Shown here piece after piece: positions 1 through 10,698 of a stretch of DNA of 64,000 nucleotides (within the stretch, counting starts at the first letter, position 1; each line of letters begins with the position of its first letter). Origin of the DNA: Sanderia malayensis (lineage: Eukaryota; Cnidaria; Scyphozoa; Semaeostomeae; Pelagiidae); NCBI GenBank assembly GCA_013076295.1, contig RQOL01000861.1:2046001-2110000 (forward strand). The letters are read 5' to 3'. The notes under the pieces are model-generated. The model had not been told where the DNA came from, made no database searches, and saw only the letters and a program-made list of their open reading frames with translations. The position numbers were made by a program, and so were the translations under genes.

Positions 1-3000
1 AGAAATGTTGAAAAAGTCGACAAAGTTTCCAGAGAAGAGGGAGAAAGGATGCAGATAGATTCGAAAAATGGTAAGGAGCTGCTGGCGTATACCGAATTTC
101 ACGCTAATATCATGCGCTAGTCTAAACGATAATGGCTCACCTAACCATTTTGTATATAGTTTTAATAACTAACATTTTTTTGAATGTTATGTAGTGGAGA
201 AGCGCTTTTTGTTGTCCCAAGCAATGTAATGTGGTAATAATTTGTGATGTTATTATAATCGTTGACAGAAAATAGCTCTGCACAAAAGGATGGAAATGTA
301 TCTTTAAGCATTGAAGAAACAAAGTGAGTTTTCATTGCAATTTAATTGTTACTATTTTTTTACATATTTACAGCCAATTTGATATGTTTCACCTTTTTGT
401 TGATATATCACGAACCATTGAAGTAATACAAATTATTTTTATCATTATTGCTATTATTTTTAGCAAATTGCGAATAAAACTTGGTTTGAAACCACTCCAG
501 ACTAACTCTTCAAGTCAAGGTACTATTACATACACATGTATTTTTCTTCCTTACCAAATGAATCTTGTTCTCTTAAATATTTCTGAAGCCTATGCTATTC
601 TTTTGAGCCCCATTCCTGCAATTTGTTGTGTCCTTATTATTTTATATACAGTGCTTTGCATGTTCCTTGGATATCTGTTATTTTTCTACAACCTTTAATT
701 CTCCCCTTTTACTTTCAATATCCTTCTACAATTCCTAAAAACTCTCCAAAGCATATGATTTTGTTTTAAACACTTTACTTAATTTAAAACTGCGCTATTT
801 CTCAAATTTTCCACATTCATTTATTCAATTCTGTTTTTACTACAATTCTTTTTTTAGACAGCAAAGATGCTTCATATGAAGACCGAGCAGATGTTCATGA
901 GCCAGCTACTAATATTTCGACTGCACAGGAAACAGATAAGGTAATCACATGTAGTCTACTTTCAACATCAATTTATATTCATATCAACATTTTTATCAAT
1001 TCTCAACTTGAGATCATACCAATCTTGTGTTTTATAGTTGAGAGAAAAGATGAAAGATATCAAAGAAAAAAGAAGAATGCAAAAGAAATTGAAGTAAATG
1101 TTCTTTTATGAAATTTACTTAAATTATATTTTATGTTATTTTAATTTTATCTTCACAGATATTATCTAACTGTGTAGTGAGAGTCAACATATAGTCATAA
1201 AGTCATGTTTTTAGTAGCTAGGAAAATATCAAAGATAATAAAAGTAAATGTGATGTACTAACAGCATATGTGATGCTTTAGGAATACATAAATTTTTTAG
1301 AAGTGCAAATTAATTTCCATCAACTTTTTAGGAACTTGTACTCTCTTGGTTCAGCTGAGGTAGATAAAGAAGAATCGGCTAATGATTGGGTGCAGAAAAT
1401 GCGTGACCAACAAAAACAAAAAGAAATGGCAGATAAAAGGGTATGTGTTTCTCAATTTTTATTTACTCATTTATCATCCTTAATCCATATTTTTATGCTA
1501 AATATTACTTGGGGGATTATTGCTGGCGAGTTATACTTTGTTTTCTACTGAGCTGTTTTTATTTTTTATAAATAGGCAAAAATGCTGGAAGATATGGAGG
1601 AAGATTTTGGTATCTCTGATATCATGATGGAAGAATTTAGTGGCGTGACAAAGAAGCAAACTAAAGAGGTAAAATTAATCGCAATAAATAGATTGAGAAT
1701 TCCATTAATCCATCTATTAATCCATTAATCCATTCATTAATCCATTAATCCATCCATTAATCTATCTATCAGATAGATAGAATCACACAGCACAGTAATA
1801 TGATTATGTATAAGAAGAAATTGTTGTTTTATATTTCATCAAGTTTTTCTTTTCACAGAAATACACTGCAAAGAATCTTGCTGGTTTAAGGATTGAGCAC
1901 AAAAATAAAGAATTCACGGTTTGTTTCAAGTCTTTCTACCAATGATGCAACATCTTTTCAAAGACACACTCTGATATTTTGTTTTATATTTTGTTTTTCC
2001 AGGAAGGTTCTTCTGTTATTGTAACACTCAAAGACCAAGGTATAATTCTTTCACTGGTTTTTTCTTCTTTCTCTGCAGAAGGAAATTTCCTCTGATTTAT
2101 TTTAAGTACAAATTGTTTGGAAAGGGATTTTGTTATCTATTCATTACATAGATTTCGAATCCCTGTGGTTTCAAATTGCTAGTTTGTAAAATCTTTGTGC
2201 CAGGCAGTTAGAAATGATCCTTAGCTGACCAGAAGACCTATTCTCTCCATTTCCACCTATTTACACCTTGTTTGATTCCTCATGAGTAATTCCATCAAGT
2301 TTTGAAAATTGATATCTTCAACCCTGGGCTGTAATGCTGTAACATTCAAGGCCTACTTACTTTTAACTACGTGCAGAAGTGTACAGACGTAATTGGGTTA
2401 TGGATGGTTGAGACAAGCGTCATATTTGGGTAGATGGGACTAGACAATTAAAAAAAAATACAAAAAAGTACAAAAAAGGCAATTTGTTTCCCATGCATTT
2501 TTGTAGATGTGCTTGACGAAAATGAAGACGTTTTGGAAAATATCAATCTATTGGAAAATAAAAAGGTAACTGATGTTTTAGTTTTGATGTCCCTCTTGTC
2601 AGAATATCATTGAGTTTTCAAAAAAAAGTTTATCTAAATCACCTAAAGTTATTTGGCGTCGTTATTTTTCTAGACACTGAAGAATATTGAAAATCGTAAA
2701 CGAAAACCAGATTACAGACCTTATGATGAGGAAGAAGATGATGGCACGGGGCTTGTGAGATTTTTTTGATTCTTTGTTTTTTTGTCTTACAATGTTTATC
2801 ATTCGCTGAATCTTTTAAACTATTTTTATGACTAATAATATTCCTCAAATTATGCATTGTGTTTTTATTTTTGTCCGTAGAAAGTTAAAGGAATTCTTGA
2901 GAAATATGATGACGAGGATAAGAATAAAGAATTTATTCGACTTGGTTCGCTATTTAAATTATCATCATCCTTCGTTTTTCATTTCAAACAACTATTTATC

Positions 3001-6000
3001 CTGTTATCAATAATTTTGGATTTTGTTTTCAACCAGATCGCGGTGGCGTAGCTGATGACGAGGATGAAAAAGAGCTTGAAAAAGTAAGTTATCTCTTTCT
3101 GTATATTTTCATTTCTTTTTTCACCTTTTCATTTGTTTTTGTAACTTCTCATTCTTTTCTGCATTCTTTTAACTACCATCGTCAAGTTCAATACCCAGTA
3201 AGCAATTTTATTAACAAAACAAAGCTTTGCTTCAAGTTAAGTGCAAATTAAAGTGATTGCAATCACTGTCTAATATGTGGCCTAATCATTTTTATTTTTT
3301 CAACAGATCAGAAAAAACCTTATTGGACAACAGGTATCAACCCAACTTTGCATTATGTTTCCTAAAAGCCTGCCATAGTTTATTGATTATTTATTTTGCT
3401 AATCATCTTATTATTTATTACACAGTTAACTCTAGAAATGGCTGCTCCTTCAATTGCAAAAGATTACTACACACAAGATGAAATGGTATGAGTTTTATCT
3501 ATGGGTCAATTAAACCAATGCCATGCACTTTTCAATGCAAGCTCCTAGCTTCATTATTCTTGTTTTGTTCAAGGTAAAGTTCAAGAAACCTAGCAAGAAG
3601 CGCAGAAAGATTAGAAAGAAAGAAATAGTTAAGGTAATATACTGCGACATCTTTGCATGATACATCTAGACATTATCTTTAGATGATATCTTTATTTTTT
3701 AACAAAGTTTTACCCACTTTATTATTTGATAAATTATTTGAAAGAGTATAATTTGTATTCTAGCCAGACGATTTGCTTCCACTTTCTGAAAAATCTACGC
3801 AAGATCATGGGTCTAGGTGAATTGAAACAATAATCATTTCATTTGTCTTACTATTACATGAACATAGCTTATAATTGTAGCAACACTGCTCCACCCTGCT
3901 ATACCTCTTCGGCGGCTCTGTTGATGTTGAACCTTCAGTTACATAGACACCAGTTGTCTTAGTTGCATCTGTTTTGCTTGCAATAACAAATGAAGCTCGT
4001 CATTTTTAATTACATCCCAGAAAGCAGCAAAAGGAAGGTGCAAGCAAACAACCTTCTCAGTTAGAAATCAATCCCAACAAACCAGATAAGAATGTATGTA
4101 TAAAAATCCTTGTTCATGTCGACCATTTTTAGTCTTGCTGCATGAGTACTGTTTTATCATTCAATGTTATATATTTGTTTTATAGGCAAAAATGGAGGTA
4201 GATATAACAGAAGAACGTGGTTTGTATTTTTGAATTCCTTTTTGCTATGTTACAACTTTATTCTCCTGCGGTCTTTTATGTTCCTTAACACCTCTTTTGT
4301 ATTATTTTAAATTCTTTTGAGAATTTCATTTAGTATGACTTCTAGCGTCATATGCTCATATTTTGTTTAATTTTGTGTCAGAATTTGCCCAGAGAATGAG
4401 AGAAGTTGAGAATGCACCAGTTGAAGACGACGAAGCCGAAGTAGAATTACAAATGGCCCTTGAAAGATCAAGAAAATCGAAAATTAAGAAAACCCAAACG
4501 TCTGCGTCTTTCGTTGCCAAAGTAAGTTAAAGTTGCCTAATTTAACACTTTGATTTTCTTACTTATTTTTCCAAATATATTGACCTTACTATTTTTAATT
4601 TTGTGCTTTATTATTCAATTGTGGTTACTGACATATACTTTCTTATATTTTTAATTGCAGCTAACAAACCAAAATATGGAAGAACTTGAAAGTGATGAAA
4701 GTATGGGGAAAATGAAATCCAATGGTAAATAAAGTTGTTGTTTACTCTCATTCCCTTTTACATTTATTGCTTTGTATTGCGTCTGTTTTTTTGTGAAACT
4801 ATTAGTATTTAAACATTCTTGTTACTTCAACGCCATTTATTTTATTTTAGGGACAATGGTTTTAGATTCAACGTCAGAATTTTGCAGAGCTCTTGGGGAA
4901 ACTCCAGTATTAGGTATAAAGCATTAAAATGAAGTATTATATTGTAACTCTCAGTCATTTCAAGTGCTTTGTATTGAAGCAAGGCGTCAACAAACAAGCA
5001 CTCAGAGTTATGTGATATTTTTCATTAAACGTTAATTGTTTTTTTATTCAGAATCGATTCCAAAGGATATCAAGGAAGATGACATCGAGCCAGATCCAGA
5101 AGTGGGTTATTAATTTCCAAGTTAAACAGATTAGTTCGGTCATAATATACTCTGCAATTTCTCTTTTTGTTGATTTGATATTTGCGAAATGAAGAGTTCT
5201 TGTCTTATAGGACATTGAAGAAGTTGAAATGGAAGAAGAAACTGGTGGGTGGGAGCAAGTAACCGAGCCAATCAGAAAGAAGAAGAAGGAAGTACAGGTA
5301 GGAATTAGTTAATTCTATATTTTATTTTCTATTAGTAAACAATTTTGTTCTATTCGTTGACAGGTATCTTTTAACGATTTTTCAATATTATTCTTTTTGG
5401 TATTAATAGAAATATGAAGCTGTACTTGAGGAAGAACCAGATTTAAAAGTCGGAGTCGCAGCAGCCTTGAAAGTTGCATCAACTAAAGGTTGTTATTAAA
5501 TTGAAATTCATTCTTTTATTGTTTACTTTTCACTTCGCCAGTTGCTTTGGCTCGATGTTTGTTTGCAGCTCAATTGAATGGAGTCTTTTATTCAACTAGG
5601 ATTCATTGAAGCACAGAAAAAGAAGGCCAACTTTCCAGCATTAAATCTACCAAAGGCAAAGTCAGTTGTTATAGATGATGAGAAGATGAGAGACGAGGCA
5701 AGAGAAAGACACCACAGGTGACTATATATATTTTCATCTGCTCGACATTAGCTTACGATTCGGCTCATCGATGTTATATTTTATATTTAAGATGTCTGAT
5801 TTTGATCCAAAGTTTTCTATTTTGCAGGAGCTATGAAAGAGAACGGTTCGTAGATCTGTGATACCATTAATTTCAATGATTTGCAATAATTCATACAGTG
5901 GAACCTCCATATAACGAAGAGCAATAGAGTCGATGACTTAGTCCGTTGCAGAAAGATTTCTGATTTTACAAAAAGATGACTAATTTTGGAAAACAATGGC

Positions 6001-6946
6001 CTTAAAATATTTGTCAGCTGTTAAGATTTCTTCATTAATAGAGATTCCACTGTCGCATTGCTCTTTCGAGATATCTACTCTTTATTTTAAAGTAACATTA
6101 TAGCATTATATAATGTTAGTTTGAAAACATTATTACCAATACTCAACACTGTTTAATTATGTTAATAGTGTCTTATTAATTATTTCTTTAGACATGACCC
6201 GTATGCTTTCAAAGATAAAGATAGCTACAAACCTAATGTTAAGTTGGAATACGTAGATGAACATGGTCACCAGATGTCAGAAAAAGAGGTTTGTAAAATT
6301 GATGAAAAAAATTCACTTTCTTCTGATTAATTTACAGTACATCACGCGATTTTATCTCATTTTATTTTATTTTATCTAATTTTATCTAATTCTCATTTTC
6401 AATGTTTTTGTACACGTAGGCATTCCGTTTCTTGTCTCATAAATTTCATGGCAAAGGTTCAGGGAAAATGAAAACAGAGAAAAGAGCTAAAAAATTAACG
6501 GAAGAAAAGGTGACACCATTTTTTTAGATTTTTTTAGCCTCAATTTATTCAATATATAAGCTCGTCATGACATATTTGGCTGCAGATTATTTGGTGCTTA
6601 AATGTTCCCTATATCACACGTTTATCAGCTTTTTAAAGACATTTAAGTTGGTCTAGCTACCACGTTTTTATTTGTAGAAATTGAAGAATATGAGTGCTAC
6701 AGACACACCTTTGAATACAGCTCAAATGATGTCAGACAGACAGCAAATGAGCCAAACACCTTATGTCGTATTAAGTGGTGGAGGCAAAAATCTTTTATCT
6801 ACGTAAGTTGTTAAATTTATATTTAAATTATCACTTTTGCATCATTATTTATTAATTTCGCAATATATATTAATTTGTATGAGAAATTTCAAATTGTTTA
6901 ATATTCTTGTTTCGGTTTTAACAGCAATCTAATCTCGAAGAAATAA
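1..6946 (+). CDS. SART1: SART1/Snu66, tri-snRNP splicing factor (5' partial)
   Basis: U4/U6.U5 tri-snRNP protein needed to form the catalytically competent spliceosome in the nucleus. The visible part has 31 exons: 1-70, 269-323, 464-519, 858-940, 1038-1093, 1332-1440, 1576-1668, 1859-1918, 2003-2039, 2507-2565, 2674-2754, 2881-2944, 3037-3083, 3307-3333, 3426-3485, 3574-3633, 3764-3816, 4021-4093, 4186-4219, 4382-4521, 4661-4724, 4851-4913, 5052-5101, 5211-5297, 5410-5488, 5600-5717, 5828-5845, 6192-6288, 6420-6509, 6678-6802, 6925-6946. They total 2,130 nt (709 codons plus TAA) in one frame. Family marks in order are the HIND element ([17 protein letters not shown]), the DPW-like coiled region, [10 protein letters not shown], the basic [10 protein letters not shown] stretch, [44 protein letters not shown], and a C-terminal [11 protein letters not shown]. 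The start codon and the N-terminal arginine-rich region (about 120 residues in human) lie before base 1. Charged, coiled-coil-rich protein; identification is very secure. Confidence 0.96.
269..519 (+). other. HIND element of SART1 (Hub1/UBL5-binding motif)
   Basis: Two exons (269-323 and 464-519) together encode [18 protein letters not shown]. This matches the Hub1-interacting domain known from Snu66/SART1, including the TNKLR core whose arginine salt-bridges with Hub1. An intron interrupts the motif within the Asn codon of TNK. Only one copy is visible; other copies could lie upstream of the window. Confidence 0.8.
1685..1775. repeat. Short tandem repeat in SART1 intron
   Basis: Imperfect run of ATTAATCC / ATCCATCT octamers in the intron between exons 1576-1668 and 1859-1918. 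Simple-sequence DNA, no coding content. Confidence 0.7.
5896..6052. mobile_element. pogo/Tigger-like MITE in SART1 intron
   Basis: About 157 bp with inverted ends CAGTGGAACCTC (left) and GAGATTCCACTG (right). The left end is preceded by TA. A CAGT-type terminus with a TA target is typical of non-autonomous pogo/Tigger elements. No ORF. The right-hand TA is not preserved. It sits just after the 18-nt microexon 5828-5845. Confidence 0.6.
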
Positions 6947-7221
6947 ACTGAAGATATTTCTGTTTAAAATTCGCCACAAGCCACATGAAAAACAAAGGAA
7001 ATTGTGCAGAATTGCATCAGTAGGTATTTTCATTTTGCCAGAGCAATTTTCGGGAACCTTACCATTCTGAGATGGATGAAATTGACATTCAGGAACTCTG
7101 CTTGTATGTACAGTTTATTTTAACCATTTGTTTACTTTGTTATTGGTAAAATATAATAACTGGCTGTTCAAAAAAATGTGAGCTCTTTTTTTGGAAGAAT
7201 CTTCTTAATTGCATGTTCATC
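6947..7221. other. SART1 3' flank
   Basis: AT-rich sequence after the SART1 stop, presumably 3' UTR and downstream DNA. I see no gene, and no unambiguous polyadenylation signal close to the stop. Confidence 0.4.
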
Positions 7222-7780
7222 GAATTCCCAAGGGAATAAATTCCCTTGGGAATTGCCCATCAAATTCCCATGGGATTTATTTCCATGCTTTTTAAATCCC
7301 AAGGGAGTTAATTTTTTAAATCCCAAGGGATTCATTTTTTCAATTTTCCCCAAAATTTGGAAAAAAAATGAATCCCATGGGGTTAAAAAAATGAATCCCA
7401 TGGGAATTATTTCATGCTTTTTTAAATCCCAAGGGAGTTAATTTTTTAAATCCCAAGGGATTCATTTTTTTCAATTTTCCTCAAAAATTGGGGGAAAATG
7501 AATCCCATGGGACCAAAAAACGAATCCCATGGGATTTATTTCATGCTTTTTTAAATCCCAAGGGAGTTAAATTTTTTAAATGCCAAGGGATTCATTTTTT
7601 CAATTTTTCCCAAAATTTTGAAAAAATGAATCCCATGGGATTTATATCATGCTTTTTAATCCCAAGGGAATTTGATTTATTACGATTTTTAAGTTAGAAT
7701 TTTTTCATAAATCTTGAATCCCTTGGGATTTAAAAATTTACATCATTTGATGATTTGGGAGCATGAATAATCTCTTGGGA
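7222..7780. repeat. Palindrome-rich tandem repeat, about 130-bp units
   Basis: About 17 copies of a 10-12 bp perfect or near-perfect palindrome (TCCCAAGGGA, TCCCATGGGA, TCCCTTGGGA) are packed into 560 bp between SART1 and LRP. The DNA is arranged as roughly four imperfect units of about 130 bp, each beginning near an ATGCTTTTTAAATCCCAAGG segment (about 7284, 7414, 7542, 7649). Short open frames here on both strands are translations of the repeat and are not genes. Confidence 0.8.
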
Positions 7781-8199
7781 ATAAATGAGCATAGAAATTT
7801 TCTTCTCATCCAACTCAACAAATAAAACACAACAATTTACATAAATTTATCAAAAACGATTATAGAGATCCTCATCCAGCAATGCAAAATTGTCTACCTA
7901 ATAGCTGAATTACCAATATAGTATTCAACGAAATTCTAATTATCCTGAGTTATATTTTATTCAATATTCATTGCCAGACAACCTTAGAACAAAACGCTTA
8001 AATAATCTCTTAAATAAAAAACAATATCGAAAGAATAAACAACAAAGCGAAAGCAAGAAATGTTAAAAACCGGCGCGCTGCTAAACTATTTCATAAAGCC
8101 TATGGAAATTTCTATTATCAAAACTATAGATTCAATTTAAATAGGACTATAAATAATGTTAATACGTAGCCAAAGAAGTGAGTAAAATGAAGAAGAATT
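7781..8199. other. Intergenic/LRP 3' UTR, nothing else recognised
   Basis: AT-rich DNA downstream (minus strand) of the LRP stop codon. It probably includes the LRP 3' UTR. No ORF, RNA gene or repeat recognised. Confidence 0.4.
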
Positions 8200-10698
8200 T
8201 TAATCATCAAATACAAGCTTACGTTTCTCGCTAAAATCGTTCATTTCTGACTGGTCATCTGTGATTTCATCATAACTATCTTCGGATTTCATCGACTGCC
8301 TTTTCTCGTTCATTTTCTCATATAATGGATTGGCGAAATTGTTAGAACCCTTTAAAAATAACAATAAACAATAGTTAGACCAATTAAAAACTAGGATGCT
8401 CCTGCGCAGTAAGCCATGCCCACCTTCAGCCACCAAGCCCTAACCCTACTCCTAACCCTAACTTAACCTTATCCTAGGGCAACACGAAGCCAATGTTAGG
8501 GTTAGGGTTAGGTTAGGTTGGTTGCATTTTCAAGGCTTAAGTTTTTAAATTTGATAGATTGACTTGCAATGGCTCAAATCGTTCGAAACTGACCAAGAAA
8601 CAAAAAAATTATACCTTTCCTTCTTCTAGCAAGAAATTATCCTGTTCACCATCTTCAAGCAAACCAGAATATCCAAAGGCTGGGTTTTGAACTTTGATGT
8701 TCAGAGTAGTCTTTGGTTTGAAGAGATACGAACTGAAAGAGATAATCAAAGTGTATTTTGATTATTGTGGAAATAAAGCATTTCTATAGCAAATTAAAAA
8801 GATGTAATAATGAGAAAATACTCGTTATATAACATTAAATATTAGTGATATATTTACCTGCACTTTCTTCGGTATATAACAAGGACGACCACCAAAATAA
8901 GCAGGATAATAATTATAATTGGCAAAGCTATTTTCAACTTATCTAAAATAAAAAGCATAGAAGATTTTTTAGAAAAATGAAACACATTTACTAAATCATG
9001 ATTATAGAGTGAGAAAAGATTAATAAATTATCTGTTTGATGGATTCATGTAAAAAGAAGTCTGAGAAAAAATCTTTATTAAATTCACTTGAGTTTCCTGT
9101 CCGTGGCTGTGGAGGTTTCACAGAAATCGGAACCTTTTTCTCGGGACTACAAAATGCAAAAGAAAATCTAATGAATAAATGTTTTTGTTAACACCCATAA
9201 AACAAAATAATGCATGTTACCACGTATACAAAGCAACGTGGTAACAGAGGAGCAGTAAGATGTGAAAGTAAGAAAAATAATGCAATCAAATGCAGAATGT
9301 ACTGACCGGCAAAATGGTCGACCATCAGATTCACGCTCACACTTTTCACCGTCTTTACAATTTATTTTATATGAAATGCAGACATCTTGACAGGACCCAG
9401 CATTACTCTTCACAAATCCCGGCATGCAACTGAAAAAAGGAAAACAAGATTTGATAATAATTACAAAAACAATAAAAAATCGAGGACTAACGAGCAAAAT
9501 ATTATATACAATAGCTTACATGCAGATGGGTCCTTTTAATTTATTGAGTTGGCATGTTGAGTTGGCTGGACAAAGTTTATTTGAACACGAGTCAGCAATT
9601 TCACAATTTTTACCAGTAAATCCTGACTTGCAGCTGGAAAAATAAAAAATTACAATCAAGTTAAACTCTTTTCTTAGCAAGTAATTATTTCAAGAGCATT
9701 TGCATTGAATAGTAGATCACTGTAGATCAAAGTGAAGCATTAGACCTGATCTGAGCAAAGTAAAGCATATTCGAGCAAAACGAAGAATAATAGAGAAACA
9801 TAAAGCATAATAAAGACTTTCTATATAAAATAGAACTTTTATACACAGGGATGTCTGGAGTTACCTGCATTGTTGGACACCAGATTTCATGACACATGAA
9901 CCATTATTGTCACATTTCAGAGTACACGCAGGAGTCATACGCACTTCGCAACGTGTACCAGAGAATGATGCTCGACATCTATTCAATTGAAACAAAAATA
10001 TCATACTGTCAGCCTCGATATGAAGAAGATCACATGTGGATGAACATGAAAGCGAGGAAACGTAAAGGAAGCAAATGTAACTTATGATGATACCAAAACG
10101 GTCCAAAGTATTTGGTACAAGGATTAAATGAATTTACCTGCAGCTGGGAGTTGTCCCAGTTGCTGAACATGTACCACCATTTTGACAATAGTTGGCACAA
10201 ACTGAAATTTCACACCTACGTCCACTGTACCCATCTTCGCAACTAAAACAAAAAAACAAATTAAAATTACATGCAGTTAAAAAAAGTTGTTATTAACAGA
10301 ATAAAACAACCCTACCATAAAATCTTAATATAGCCAACCATATACCAAAATACAAAATTTTCATTGCAAGAATAAATTAAAATCTTACGTGCAAGTTATT
10401 TCGTTTCCTGTTTGCTTGCAAGTTCCTTGGTTATTGCAAATTGAACTTTTACACGTTTGGTCGATTACTTTGTGAAAGAAAAACAAAATGATATTGATTA
10501 CTACCTCATACTAGATATTAAAAAATGATAAATAAATTAGTGCAATAGATTGCATGGATAAAAACAATGTTTATTACTTACTAGGTTGGCAATTCGCGTC
10601 ATTTTGTAATTTTGCTGGACTACAAACACATCTGGCCTTGCCTTTGATGACAACGCATAATTGCTTGCAAGGGTTTCGATTACATGGATTCACGAAGC
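8200..10698 (-). other. LRP C-terminal EGFs, membrane helix and cytoplasmic tail
   Basis: Exons 10582-10698, 10389-10467, 10138-10242, 9865-9978, 9520-9633, 9307-9429, 9088-9146, 8858-8942, 8615-8732, 8200-8349. Six EGF modules precede a Pro-rich linker, then a membrane helix ([20 protein letters not shown], exon 8858-8942) and the basic stop-transfer YRRKC. The tail carries NPAF (exon 8615-8732), an acidic FLLEEG dileucine stretch, and NPLYEKM (exon 8200-8349). In LRP1 these positions hold NPTY and NPVYATL, which bind adaptor PTB domains and drive endocytosis. The tail ends KRKLVFDD before TAA (8202-8200). Confidence 0.9.

Noticed and set aside
324..698. 124-codon plus-strand open frame
   Set aside because: It overlaps the SART1 exon 464-519 in the SART1 frame and otherwise reads through introns; not a separate gene.
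7168..7697. Several 60-90 codon frames on both strands
   Set aside because: They translate the palindrome repeat and change with each unit.
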